Origin: Pedobacter cryoconitis
Lineage (GTDB): Bacteria; Bacteroidota; Bacteroidia; Sphingobacteriales; Sphingobacteriaceae
Assembly (NCBI RefSeq): GCF_014200605.1
Contig: NZ_JACHCE010000001.1
Span: 62,001-126,000 of the forward strand
Length of the DNA: 64,000 nt
Direction of reading: 5' to 3'
Below, one piece after another: positions 15,456-22,761 of this stretch. The notes under the pieces were generated by a model. The model worked only from the letters and a program-made list of their open reading frames with translations. It was not told the DNA's origin and searched no databases. The position numbers and the translations under genes were made by a program. The first letter of the stretch is position 1, and every line of letters starts with the position of its first letter.

Positions 15456-16664
15456 ATGATTAAAAAAGTATATACCACCTATAAGAATTCTTTTTCCGGA
15501 TTAAGTGCTGAAACATGGTTATTAAGTATAGTAATGCTCATCAACAGGAGCAGCAGCATGGCTGTACCCTTTATGAGTTTATATATGACTCAATATTTGC
15601 ACAGACCGCCTTCTGATGCCGGACTGATCATTACTTTGTTTGGTATTGGCTCTATAATGGGGGCAACCGCAGGCGGGAAACTGACCGATGTTATTGGTTT
15701 CAGAGCGGTACAGATTATTTCTTCTATTATAGGAGGTGTATTCTTTGTTCTGTATTCTACCATTACACATTTCCATGCCCTGTGTGTAATGACTGTAGTA
15801 ATCAGTTTCTTCTCAGAGGCATTCAGACCTGCAAACTTTGCAGCCATTGCGACTTATGCAAAAGAGGGGACTCTGACCAGATCTTATTCTTTGAACAGGC
15901 TGGCGACCAATATGGGCTTCGCTGTAGGCAGTGCGGTTGGTGGAATTGTAGCTTCTTTCAGTTATCCTATGCTTTTTGTGGTAGATGGTTCAGTGAGTGC
16001 ACTTTCAGGACTGGCTATTCTTTTGCTTTTACCGGCAACAGTAAGGGGTGCGCGTAAAGCGGTTGCAGAAAAAATAAAGGGAATGCAGGTGCGTAAACCC
16101 TGGGAGGATATTTTGTTTATCAAATTTTTGTTGCTGACCACAATGCTGACTACCTGTTTCTATTTGATGTTTAGGGTAGTGCCTTTATTTTATAAAGAGG
16201 TATGGCATATCAATGAGATGGAAATTGGTTTAATCCTGGGGATGAATGGTTTGATTATCGCATTGTTCGAAATGGTGATGATCAGCAGGATTGAGAATAA
16301 ACGTTCTCCGATTCATTATATCGTTAAAGGGGTGTTGTTCATCGGCAGTGCCTATGTCATGTTATTATTACCTGGAATCACCCCTGTCATGGTTGCACTA
16401 TTATCTGTATTGCTGTTTACGATCGGAGAGATGTTTGCCCTTCCTTTTATTAATACTTTTGTGATGAGCAGGACAAATGAATTTAACCGGGGACAATATG
16501 CTGCGGGCTATACGCTGAGCTGGTCTGTTTCGCAGGTGATCGGACCTTCGGCAGGTTTTTATCTGGCCGAGAAATATGGATATAACTGGTTGTGGATTAT
16601 GCTGATTTTACTGTTGGTCGTTTGTGCGTCAGGATTTAAATTACTGAAGCATAAAATGGACTAG
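15456..16664 (+). CDS. MFS transporter (DHA1-type efflux)
   Basis: A 402-residue integral membrane protein with about 12 hydrophobic segments. The MFS signature loop between TM2 and TM3 reads GGKLTDVIGFRAVQ. The N-terminal half has AVPFMSLYMTQYL and a helix-5 region GFAVGSAVGGIVASFSYP typical of proton-driven drug/H+ antiporters. It resembles MdtH-like DHA1 exporters. Substrate unknown. Start ATG at 15456; no operon partner is visible and the 250 bp upstream show no other feature. Confidence 0.85.
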   Translation: MIKKVYTTYKNSFSGLSAETWLLSIVMLINRSSSMAVPFMSLYMTQYLHRPPSDAGLIITLFGIGSIMGATAGGKLTDVIGFRAVQIISSIIGGVFFVLYSTITHFHALCVMTVVISFFSEAFRPANFAAIATYAKEGTLTRSYSLNRLATNMGFAVGSAVGGIVASFSYPMLFVVDGSVSALSGLAILLLLPATVRGARKAVAEKIKGMQVRKPWEDILFIKFLLLTTMLTTCFYLMFRVVPLFYKEVWHINEMEIGLILGMNGLIIALFEMVMISRIENKRSPIHYIVKGVLFIGSAYVMLLLPGITPVMVALLSVLLFTIGEMFALPFINTFVMSRTNEFNRGQYAAGYTLSWSVSQVIGPSAGFYLAEKYGYNWLWIMLILLLVVCASGFKLLKHKMD

Positions 16665-16771
16665 TTTAAGCACAATTTTGTATTTTCGGGCAGAGTGTTT
16701 ACATCGGGAAGCTGTTTGGGTTTTGAACAGGCTCTATAATTTATCTAAAATAAACCATAAATAAATAAAAG

Positions 16772-17182
16772 ATGAAACGTAATGCAACAGCCGTTTGGAA
16801 TGGCACAATCAAAGAAGGTAAAGGTCATTTAACCACTGACAGTACTGTTTTGAACCAGACTCAATATTCATTTAACAGCCGTTTTGCAGATGGGGTGGGA
16901 ACTAATCCCGAAGAATTGATGGCTGCTGCACATGCAGGATGTTTTACTATGAAATTAAGTCTTGATCTGACTGAAGCTGGTTTTAATCCAACTTCACTGG
17001 AAACTAAAGCAACAGTATCATTAGATAATGGGGTGATCACAAGCTCTAACCTGGTATTGAAAGCTGATATACCTGGTATCACTGAAACTCAATTTCAGGA
17101 AATTGCAGCCGGAGCTAAAGAAAACTGTCCGGTGAGTAAGGCTTATAATGTAGCGATTTCTCTGGAAGCCAGTTTAGTTTAA
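16772..17182 (+). CDS. osmC: OsmC-type peroxiredoxin
   Basis: A 136-residue OsmC family protein. The two redox cysteines are Cys57 (AAAHAGCFTM) and Cys119 (AKENCPVSKAY), the expected pair for thiol-dependent reduction of organic hydroperoxides. The N-terminal AVWNGTIKEGKGHL and GTNPEELMAAAHA blocks are diagnostic of OsmC rather than Ohr. It acts in the cytoplasm as a homodimer. The gene is monocistronic and ends at an intrinsic terminator (17235-17265). Confidence 0.92.
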   Translation: MKRNATAVWNGTIKEGKGHLTTDSTVLNQTQYSFNSRFADGVGTNPEELMAAAHAGCFTMKLSLDLTEAGFNPTSLETKATVSLDNGVITSSNLVLKADIPGITETQFQEIAAGAKENCPVSKAYNVAISLEASLV

Positions 17183-17234
17183 GTCCGGTTGACCGATTTC
17201 CTGTTTATTGGAATAATTAATATAATTTTTTAAG

Positions 17235-17265
17235 AAATGCTTTCTGTGAAGAAGGCATTTTTTAT
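17235..17265 (+). terminator. Intrinsic terminator after osmC
   Basis: AAATGC plus TTTCT pairs, with one mismatch, with AGAAGGCATTT, followed by TTTTT. Located about 55 bp past the osmC stop. Confidence 0.65.
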
Positions 17266-17281
17266 TAGAGGGCCTGGTGGA

Positions 17282-17407
17282 TTAATATTTGGGAGGGGCG
17301 ATCAGGTTCCTTGCGATTAAAAAGATAATAATAACTGCCAGCATGATGATCATTATTTCTGAGAATCCAATGTTAGTACCGTTGACCATATAAAGTAGTG
17401 TATTCAT
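17282..17407 (-). CDS. Very small single-pass membrane protein (41 aa)
   Basis: An ATG at 17407 opens a 41-codon frame ending in TAA at 17282. The product begins MNTLLYMVNGTNIGFSEIMI, continues as a strongly hydrophobic helix (residues about 17-32, IMIIMLAVIIIFLIA) and ends RNLIAPPKY. The hydrophobic helix flanked by a polar N-terminus and a basic residue fits a genuine single-pass membrane protein. It lies between osmC and the gene at 17620 on the opposite strand. No homolog is known to me; coding status rests on composition only. Confidence 0.5.
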   Translation of the reverse strand: MNTLLYMVNGTNIGFSEIMIIMLAVIIIFLIARNLIAPPKY

Positions 17408-17619
17408 ATTCTGTAGTTTTATTTAAGCAGTTGACTTTGCTAATTGAATTTATTTCATCTCCCTTACCTGGATCATTTCATGTTCCTGATTGGTTTATTG
17501 ATGATCTTGAATTTCAATGTATTAAATAATAATTTAAACGGGCTTTAAAATTTAATCTTTAACCAAACAATACGGTCTTTCATTCCTTTTTAAGGTATAG
17601 ATTTCTAAAAAATTAAATT

Positions 17620-18036
17620 ATGGACAGGTTAGTAATAGAATCAATACTGGCAGAGGCCGAAAAGATATACTTATCAGATGAAGGTGGAAATGCCGGATCG
17701 GATGCTGCGCTGATGCTTGGCTTTAAAGAAGATCATGCTGAGCAAGTAGCTAATGCTTTTAAGGCTTTAAAAAATGTAGCGGGGGATAAGGTGGTAGAAC
17801 TGGTCATTTGTAAAACACTGGTTTCTGGAATTTATGATCTGGAAATTAAGACAGATGCGCTGGATGAACCTGTACGTGTATTGAATAAAGCGATTGCTAA
17901 TGACTTGCTGGAAAGTATTGAAAAGCATTTGCAGAAGAATAAAGAAATTGTATTGGGCAGTAATGTCGCTGCAAAGGAAAGCTGGATCACCTTAACGGAC
18001 GCACAGGTAAAAGAGTGCCTGGTTAAAGGGGCTTAA
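17620..18036 (+). CDS. Hypothetical cytoplasmic protein
   Basis: A 138-residue soluble protein with mixed helix and strand pattern: an N-terminal helix (DRLVIESILAEAEKIYLSD), GSDAALMLGF, a helix (EQVANAFKALKNVA), a strand pair (VVELVICKTLVSG, YDLEIKTDAL), and a C-terminal helix with WITLTDAQVKECLVK. I do not recognise the family. No signal peptide or membrane segment. Codon usage is like that of its neighbours. A structured hairpin follows at 18079-18138. Its only neighbour on the same strand, 456 bp downstream, is the three-gene operon. Confidence 0.65.
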   Translation: MDRLVIESILAEAEKIYLSDEGGNAGSDAALMLGFKEDHAEQVANAFKALKNVAGDKVVELVICKTLVSGIYDLEIKTDALDEPVRVLNKAIANDLLESIEKHLQKNKEIVLGSNVAAKESWITLTDAQVKECLVKGA

Positions 18037-18078
18037 TCAGGCTGTTTTTTAAGCTACTTATCTTACCTTATTCTATTC

Positions 18079-18138
18079 AGATTCAGGAAATTGAAATTTG
18101 CCGGATATTGTGTTTCCGGTTTGTGTTTTCCTGAATCT
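18079..18138 (+). ncRNA. Two-tier stem-loop in a 3' region
   Basis: Outer arms AGATTCAGGAAA (18079-18090) and TTTCCTGAATCT (18127-18138) are perfect 12-bp complements. Inside them CCGGA (18101-18105) pairs with TCCGG (18115-18119). The element lies about 45 bp after the stop of the preceding gene and has no T-tract of terminator type. It may be a 3'-UTR stabiliser, a terminator variant or a small structured RNA. Confidence 0.35.
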
Positions 18139-18450
18139 GCTTGTAATTTTAATCACTAAGCGCTTATCTTATTAGTTTTATAGTTTTGGTGCTATTGCTG
18201 TCTTTTTTCAGTGCATTGTTCTGCTCTGATTGAAACTATTTCTTCCTTTTTTTTGCTTAATTTTCTTCCATCTGCAATAATTCTTATCGATTTCCTGCCA
18301 TTCTTAAAGGTGAAAATTCTACAAGAATTTTATTAAAACCTCAACAGGTTGATTTACTGTTCTTTTTTTCGGACTGCTATTTCTTCCTCCGCATGGATTA
18401 TTTTAAAATAATTTTCAGGGAAGAGACGGGGTTAAATTAAATCGATATGT

Positions 18451-18458
18451 TATCTTCG
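18451..18458 (+). promoter_or_regulatory. Possible -7 element of the three-gene operon
   Basis: TATCTTCG resembles the Bacteroidota -7 consensus TAnnTTTG with C for T at the seventh position, the same variant seen before the aldolase gene (52096-52103). It lies 34 bp upstream of the ATG at 18493. No clear -33 TTTG is present. Confidence 0.3.
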
Positions 18459-18492
18459 TTTTTTGTTATTTTAGTGATAGATAAATTAAATT

Positions 18493-19203
18493 ATGAGTGA
18501 GGAACCAGCAAATAAGTCCTTTGGGCTTTTAAAAAGCTTAAAGAAATTAATCTTTGAGGATAGCCCTGAACCTTTTGTTCCTGAAGTTAAACCAATGGCT
18601 GGTCAGCCGGTAGTGGAAACTAAAACGGGTGAAAATGTAACTAAAAACCCTCAGACTAATCTAACACAAAATACTTCGGCCCTGCCACCTGCCGATGTAA
18701 AGCAGATGAAAGTTAAAGTATTGGAAATACTGGAAAGGATTAACGAACCGGGGATGGATTTCTTTGAAGTCTGGAATGCGGCGGCTGAAATGGGCAGTGT
18801 CAATGCAGGCTCGATTAAAGCTGCGTTCACTTCTTTGAAATATGTAGATAAAACTTTGGATAAAGATAAACTGGTTAGGACTGGCCAGGGTTATATAACT
18901 GAACTTCAAAAGGTCATTGATAAAGAGACCAGTCAGAAGCAATTACAAAAAGATAGTATTGAACAAAATCTGATTGCTGAAAAAGCTAACCTGACTGCTG
19001 AAATTCAAAGGTTAGAGCAAAATATTGATGAATTGCGTGAAAAATTGAATTCCAGGCAAAAGGAACTAAAAGAAATCAATAGCAAATATGAACCACAATT
19101 ACAGGATATCGACGCAAAGATAACTATTGGCAACACTGCCGTCGCCGAAGTTATTACCGATATTAAAAACGCCCTTAACATAATTGAAACAAATATAAAC
19201 TAA
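18493..19203 (+). CDS. Coiled-coil protein, first gene of unknown three-gene operon
   Basis: A 236-residue soluble protein. Residues 1-65 are polar and low-complexity, probably disordered. Residues about 70-140 form a helical domain (VKVLEILERINEPGMDFFEV, NAAAEMGSVNAGSIKAAFTS). Residues about 150-215 are a long heptad coiled coil (LTAEIQRLEQNIDELREKLN). I do not recognise the family. It is separated by 7 bp from the two-TM protein gene that follows, so they are almost certainly co-transcribed. The coiled coil may contact the helical domain of that neighbour; this is inference from architecture. Confidence 0.7.
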   Translation: MSEEPANKSFGLLKSLKKLIFEDSPEPFVPEVKPMAGQPVVETKTGENVTKNPQTNLTQNTSALPPADVKQMKVKVLEILERINEPGMDFFEVWNAAAEMGSVNAGSIKAAFTSLKYVDKTLDKDKLVRTGQGYITELQKVIDKETSQKQLQKDSIEQNLIAEKANLTAEIQRLEQNIDELREKLNSRQKELKEINSKYEPQLQDIDAKITIGNTAVAEVITDIKNALNIIETNIN

Positions 19204-19210
19204 GAAAAAA

Positions 19211-20320
19211 ATGGAAAGTAAGTCCCAATTTGTAAATATCCCGGCCGAATTGAAGAGCCAGTTACCCATATTCCAGGTACTGGGTGATCATTTGCCAAGT
19301 CAGATGCAAACCCCGGAAGCTAAAAAGACAATGGCCAATATATTTTTCTGGGCAGTTGTTTTGGGCGGAGCTTTTGCCTTTTTTAAATTCCTGCCAATTA
19401 TGCTGGAATATGCGGCTAAAAGTATTTTGCTGGTTATTTTTAGTATCATTCTGATTGTATTATTATTACTTGCACCAAAAATTATTGCTTTACTGCACCG
19501 TTTGGGAACAATTCTGATATTTAAAGGAGAGAAAGCCATTATCCGTAATAATCCAATTGAAACGCTGCAATTGTTATCCAAAGATGCTAAGGATACTTTA
19601 AAACGTGTGAAAGAGAAAATTACGAATGTGGATGGGGTACGTATCGATATGATACAGAGTGGTGAAACTGCACAAAAAACAGCAGAAGAAAAGTATACTT
19701 ATGCCAAACGTTTTACTGTTGAAGCTGCTAATCTGGATGAAAAAGGAAAATTGGAAGCTGCCAATAACAATATGGAGAAAGCTAACGGATACGGCAGAGA
19801 TGCGAAAGAGACCCGTACTAAAGCATTTTTGTTAGGTAAAGAAGGTGAATCTGAGGAGCAGAATGCAAGAAGTTATGTGCAATATGCCAACCAGTTTGCC
19901 AAAGTTCTGGAAGTATTAAAAGATAATGAAAGTGCTGCCCGTATTTATGTAAGTACGCTTGATAGCAGTATTTCTATCATTTCTAAAAAACTGGAAGCTA
20001 CTCAGAAAATGAAAAATGCGACTGATGGTTTAGCTGAGGTTTTTAATATTAAGGATAGCTGGGTATTCCAGGAAGCAATGAACGCAGCAACCGGGGCGAT
20101 AAGCCAGAATATAGCTTCTATACGTTCCAATCTGGATTTCCTTGACCAGAATAACAATATCACTGTAGGTGGTGCGCCAACACAGGGAGAATTGGAAGAG
20201 TTTATTCAGAAAGTAGATCAGAGAAATCTTAAGATGTTGAATGTTAGTCAAATGTCTGATGCTTCTTATGAATTGAAACCGGCAGAGAAAGTAGATAAAG
20301 GTTTTACTTTATTAGATTAA
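19211..20320 (+). CDS. Two-TM membrane protein with long helical domain
   Basis: A 369-residue protein. After a 38-residue soluble start, two hydrophobic helices lie at about 39-60 and 68-93 (IFFWAVVLGGAFAFFKFLPI, then SILLVIFSIILIVLLLL), so both ends face the same side. From about residue 110 to 310 the sequence is nearly all helix, rich in Ala, Lys and Glu (AEEKYTYAKRFTVEAANLDE, then GKLEAANNNMEKANGYGRDA), a composition recalling PspA/ESCRT-III-like scaffolds, though I cannot confirm homology. It is the middle gene of the operon, 7 bp after the coiled-coil gene and 43 bp before the Ppx-like gene. Function unknown. Confidence 0.7.
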   Translation: MESKSQFVNIPAELKSQLPIFQVLGDHLPSQMQTPEAKKTMANIFFWAVVLGGAFAFFKFLPIMLEYAAKSILLVIFSIILIVLLLLAPKIIALLHRLGTILIFKGEKAIIRNNPIETLQLLSKDAKDTLKRVKEKITNVDGVRIDMIQSGETAQKTAEEKYTYAKRFTVEAANLDEKGKLEAANNNMEKANGYGRDAKETRTKAFLLGKEGESEEQNARSYVQYANQFAKVLEVLKDNESAARIYVSTLDSSISIISKKLEATQKMKNATDGLAEVFNIKDSWVFQEAMNAATGAISQNIASIRSNLDFLDQNNNITVGGAPTQGELEEFIQKVDQRNLKMLNVSQMSDASYELKPAEKVDKGFTLLD

Positions 20321-20363
20321 GAAAAGGAATTTTTAACAATAAAATTAGTATACAAAAAAGAAT

Positions 20364-21368
20364 ATGGAAGAGAAATCAACATGGGGCAGACTACGCTGGC
20401 CAATCAAGGCAATAATTATTGCGATTCCAATTATAGGATTGGGTTACTGGGCATCTGAAACGGGAAAACTTGATGGTAAAGCAACGCAAGCCACTCAGGA
20501 TAGTACCGGAATCAGCAGAACTGCTGAAAAATCCGGGTCTTCTTCGGCAGCAACCAGTGATGAGAAACGTACTTTCAACTATACCCCTGAAAAACCAGTA
20601 AATGGCGAGTATAAAGGTGTGGTTGAGGTAGGTGCTTCTGGTTTTAACTCTTTCGTGGTTAATATTGATAAAGAGAAACGCTGGGAGATTATTTCTAAAG
20701 ACTTTGGAAAATCTTTTGTGTACGAAGGTATGGCCACTGCAGCTGATATCCGTACAGGATTAAAAGATTATATAGGGGCAATGTTTGATAAGGGAGTAAA
20801 ATCTAAAAATATCCATTTTGTGATCAGCTCTGGTGCACAGAAAGAACCTAAAACTGCAGCTATTACTTCTGAATTGAAAAAAATGGGTTATATAGTTAAC
20901 CTGGTTACTGCAGAGCAGGAGGGCAAGCTGGCTTTAAAATGTGTATTGCCTGCATCTTATTATGATAATTCTTTCGTTGTGGATATTGGTTCTGGTAATA
21001 CGAAGATCTCCTGGATGGATGGTATTGTTAAATCTTCTGAAGCACCAGGAGCTAAATATTATGAGAAGGATTTAAAGGATGCTGCTGTTTATGATCAGGT
21101 TAAAGCTATTGCTGAAAAGATCCCTTCTGCTAAACGTGAAGTTTGTTTTATTATTGGTGGTGTTCCATTTGAACTGGCTAAACAAACACGTGTGGGTGAG
21201 GAAAGGTTTACTGTATTAAATAATCCTGAAAAGTATAACACGGATAAAGTAAAGATTAAGAGCGGTGTGAATATTTATAAAGCTATTAAGTATGCTACAC
21301 ATTGTGATACTTTTGTCTTTGACTGGGACGCTAACTTTACGATAGGGTTTTTACTGTCGGTTAAGTAA
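20364..21368 (+). CDS. Membrane-anchored Ppx/GppA-like (ASKHA) protein
   Basis: A 334-residue protein with one N-terminal membrane anchor (IKAIIIAIPIIGLGYWA, about residues 14-30), a Ser/Thr/Ala-rich linker to about 70, then an actin-like ASKHA fold. VVEVGASGFNSFVVNID resembles phosphate-1, with Glu replacing the usual Asp, and FVVDIGSGNTKISWMDG resembles phosphate-2. The stretch with SSGAQKEPKTAA and TAEQEGKLAL parallels the Ppx/GppA region between them. Basic residues before the anchor (GRLRWPIK) predict the domain lies outside the cytoplasm, which would be odd for an ATP- or ppGpp-using enzyme. Last gene of the operon, followed by a strong terminator. Activity unknown. Confidence 0.7.
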   Translation: MEEKSTWGRLRWPIKAIIIAIPIIGLGYWASETGKLDGKATQATQDSTGISRTAEKSGSSSAATSDEKRTFNYTPEKPVNGEYKGVVEVGASGFNSFVVNIDKEKRWEIISKDFGKSFVYEGMATAADIRTGLKDYIGAMFDKGVKSKNIHFVISSGAQKEPKTAAITSELKKMGYIVNLVTAEQEGKLALKCVLPASYYDNSFVVDIGSGNTKISWMDGIVKSSEAPGAKYYEKDLKDAAVYDQVKAIAEKIPSAKREVCFIIGGVPFELAKQTRVGEERFTVLNNPEKYNTDKVKIKSGVNIYKAIKYATHCDTFVFDWDANFTIGFLLSVK

Positions 21369-21383
21369 GAGATTTTAGCGATT

Positions 21384-21425
21384 AAAAAGCCGCCTTGTCA
21401 ATTGATAAGGCGGCTTTTTTTATTA
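21384..21425. terminator. Bidirectional intrinsic terminator
   Basis: AAAAAGCCGCCTTGTCA (21384-21400) and TGATAAGGCGGCTTTTT (21403-21419) form a 17-bp stem with one mismatch, with A- and T-runs on either side. It serves the three-gene operon on plus and the gene at 21444 on minus. Confidence 0.9.
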
Positions 21426-21443
21426 ATCAGCTATAAGATTGTT

Positions 21444-21926
21444 TTACTTCACAAACTCCATCAAAGGCTCCAGAATGGTTGTTTCAAATTCCAGTTGCTG
21501 TCTCTGCCCTTTCTTGCTATTTGAAAAGGGATCGCTGATCGGATAGTTTTTTATGAAACGAGTGCTTTTTGCACCAATAGTATAGGTCAGCAGACCATAA
21601 CTGGTATCGTTTACCAGCCTTATTTCTTCAAAATCCATCAGGGTTTTGGTATAAATGCCAGGGATCTTCCGGTATACTTTGCGGGTGCCCTGATCGAAAA
21701 TCAAGGTTACATTTGCTAAAAACAGGAATTCATAGACTACGTAACAGCAAAGTCCTCCTCCAATCAGATAAAGTATAAATTTTACGTCATGTCCTATGGG
21801 TAAAAATGGAACGACAGCAAAACATAGAAAAATGCCCACCAGAAAGATCTTGATTTTGGTATAATAACTCAGGTTTGGCTGAATACTGAAACGTCCATCC
21901 GAGATTTGTAAATTATAAAGTGCCAT
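21444..21926 (-). CDS. Small two-TM membrane protein, unknown
   Basis: A 160-residue protein. Two adjacent membrane helices lie at about 27-47 and 50-72 (IFLVGIFLCFAVVPFL, LYLIGGGLCCYVVYEFLFL). The remaining beta-rich part carries VTLIFDQGTRKVYRKIPGIY and DFEEIRLVNDTSYGLLTYTI, a pattern like the bacterial PH-like domains that follow two membrane helices. It lies 18 bp after the stop of a similarly built gene (21945-22418), so the two look like a co-transcribed pair of distant paralogs. Function unknown. Confidence 0.6.
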   Translation of the reverse strand: MALYNLQISDGRFSIQPNLSYYTKIKIFLVGIFLCFAVVPFLPIGHDVKFILYLIGGGLCCYVVYEFLFLANVTLIFDQGTRKVYRKIPGIYTKTLMDFEEIRLVNDTSYGLLTYTIGAKSTRFIKNYPISDPFSNSKKGQRQQLEFETTILEPLMEFVK

Positions 21927-21944
21927 ATGATTTCTAAGCTCAGT

Positions 21945-22418
21945 TTAGTCTTCCAATTTCATAATTTGCAATGCTTCATTAACCATATTGTTAAGTGGCG
22001 CTACGGTAAATATAGATTGATTGAGCATCAGGAGTTTCTCTTTCCCATTGATATTAAGCACCATATTGACTGCACCATTCATTGTAATCCCAAATAAAGA
22101 AACTGTACTCGCTACAACAAAAGTCTCAAAATTGTCCAGACTATAAGCCACTTCCGAAGTGAGGAAGTGCCTTTTAAAAAGGATTTGGCGGTTTTCCATA
22201 TCAATGGTTGTTTTTGTAGTAAGACGAAGTAATACTAATGCGCCCAGTAATGCCATCGCATAACCGATCCACATTACGGCTTTATCTGCTGAGCCTTTAG
22301 TAAAAGCAAGTAAAAGGCCACCTAAAAGAAAAATGCCGCCAAGAAAAGCTATAAATACAAATTGTGCTTTTAAATGATATTTTTCGCCATCCTGTTCAAA
22401 GTACTTGTAGTTGTTCAT
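21945..22418 (-). CDS. Small two-TM membrane protein, paralog-like neighbour
   Basis: A 157-residue protein with membrane helices at about 18-40 and 45-66 (FVFIAFLGGIFLLGGLLLAF, MWIGYAMALLGALVLLRL), then a beta-rich segment (TTIDMENRQILFKRHFLTSE, DNFETFVVASTVSLFG). The arrangement is the same as in the downstream gene at 21444: two helices, a strand carrying R-Q/K-[IV]-[LY], then DNFE/DFEE. I infer a duplicated gene pair. Start ATG at 22418; the promoter should be in the AT-rich region upstream. Function unknown. Confidence 0.6.
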   Translation of the reverse strand: MNNYKYFEQDGEKYHLKAQFVFIAFLGGIFLLGGLLLAFTKGSADKAVMWIGYAMALLGALVLLRLTTKTTIDMENRQILFKRHFLTSEVAYSLDNFETFVVASTVSLFGITMNGAVNMVLNINGKEKLLMLNQSIFTVAPLNNMVNEALQIMKLED

Positions 22419-22761
22419 GTTTTCGAGTTAAAAGAGTTAAATGGATTTTAAACAATAGTATTTTTATTAAAATTAATATGTTGTGTTGTTAATAGGTATT
22501 TTTTTTATTAGCTAAAGAATTTGTGATGTCAAAATTAATGCCATATGTCTATTTATGACTATTTAAATTTTTTGTTTCGGTTTAACTTATTAATATATTG
22601 GTTGTTATGATTTCTTTTTGTTTGTTTGTTAAGAATAGTGATTCATTGCGCTGTAGTAAAAACAGGTAAAGCCGTTTCTTATTTAATTATCCTGTTGCAG
22701 GAGTAATAAAAAAGCCGCTCCTGTATAACAGAAGCGGCTCTCTTAAATAGATCTTATGGAA
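22419..22761. other. AT-rich intergenic region
   Basis: A 343-bp gap holding the spondin-gene terminator at 22708-22741 and, presumably, the promoter of the gene starting at 22418. No reading frame was found. Confidence 0.45.
22708..22741 (-). terminator. Intrinsic terminator of the spondin lipoprotein gene
   Basis: On the minus strand GAGCCGCTTCTG and CAGGAGCGGCTTTT form a GC-rich stem with a short loop, followed by TTTTTTATT. Located about 20 bp after the stop at 22762. Confidence 0.8.

Larger units (their letters stand above)
18037..18492. other. Intergenic region with structured segment and -7-like element
   Basis: A 456-bp gap. The first part holds a two-tier hairpin (18079-18138). The end holds TATCTTCG (18451-18458), a -7-like element 34 bp before the ATG of the next gene. 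No reading frame of note was seen between. Confidence 0.45.
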
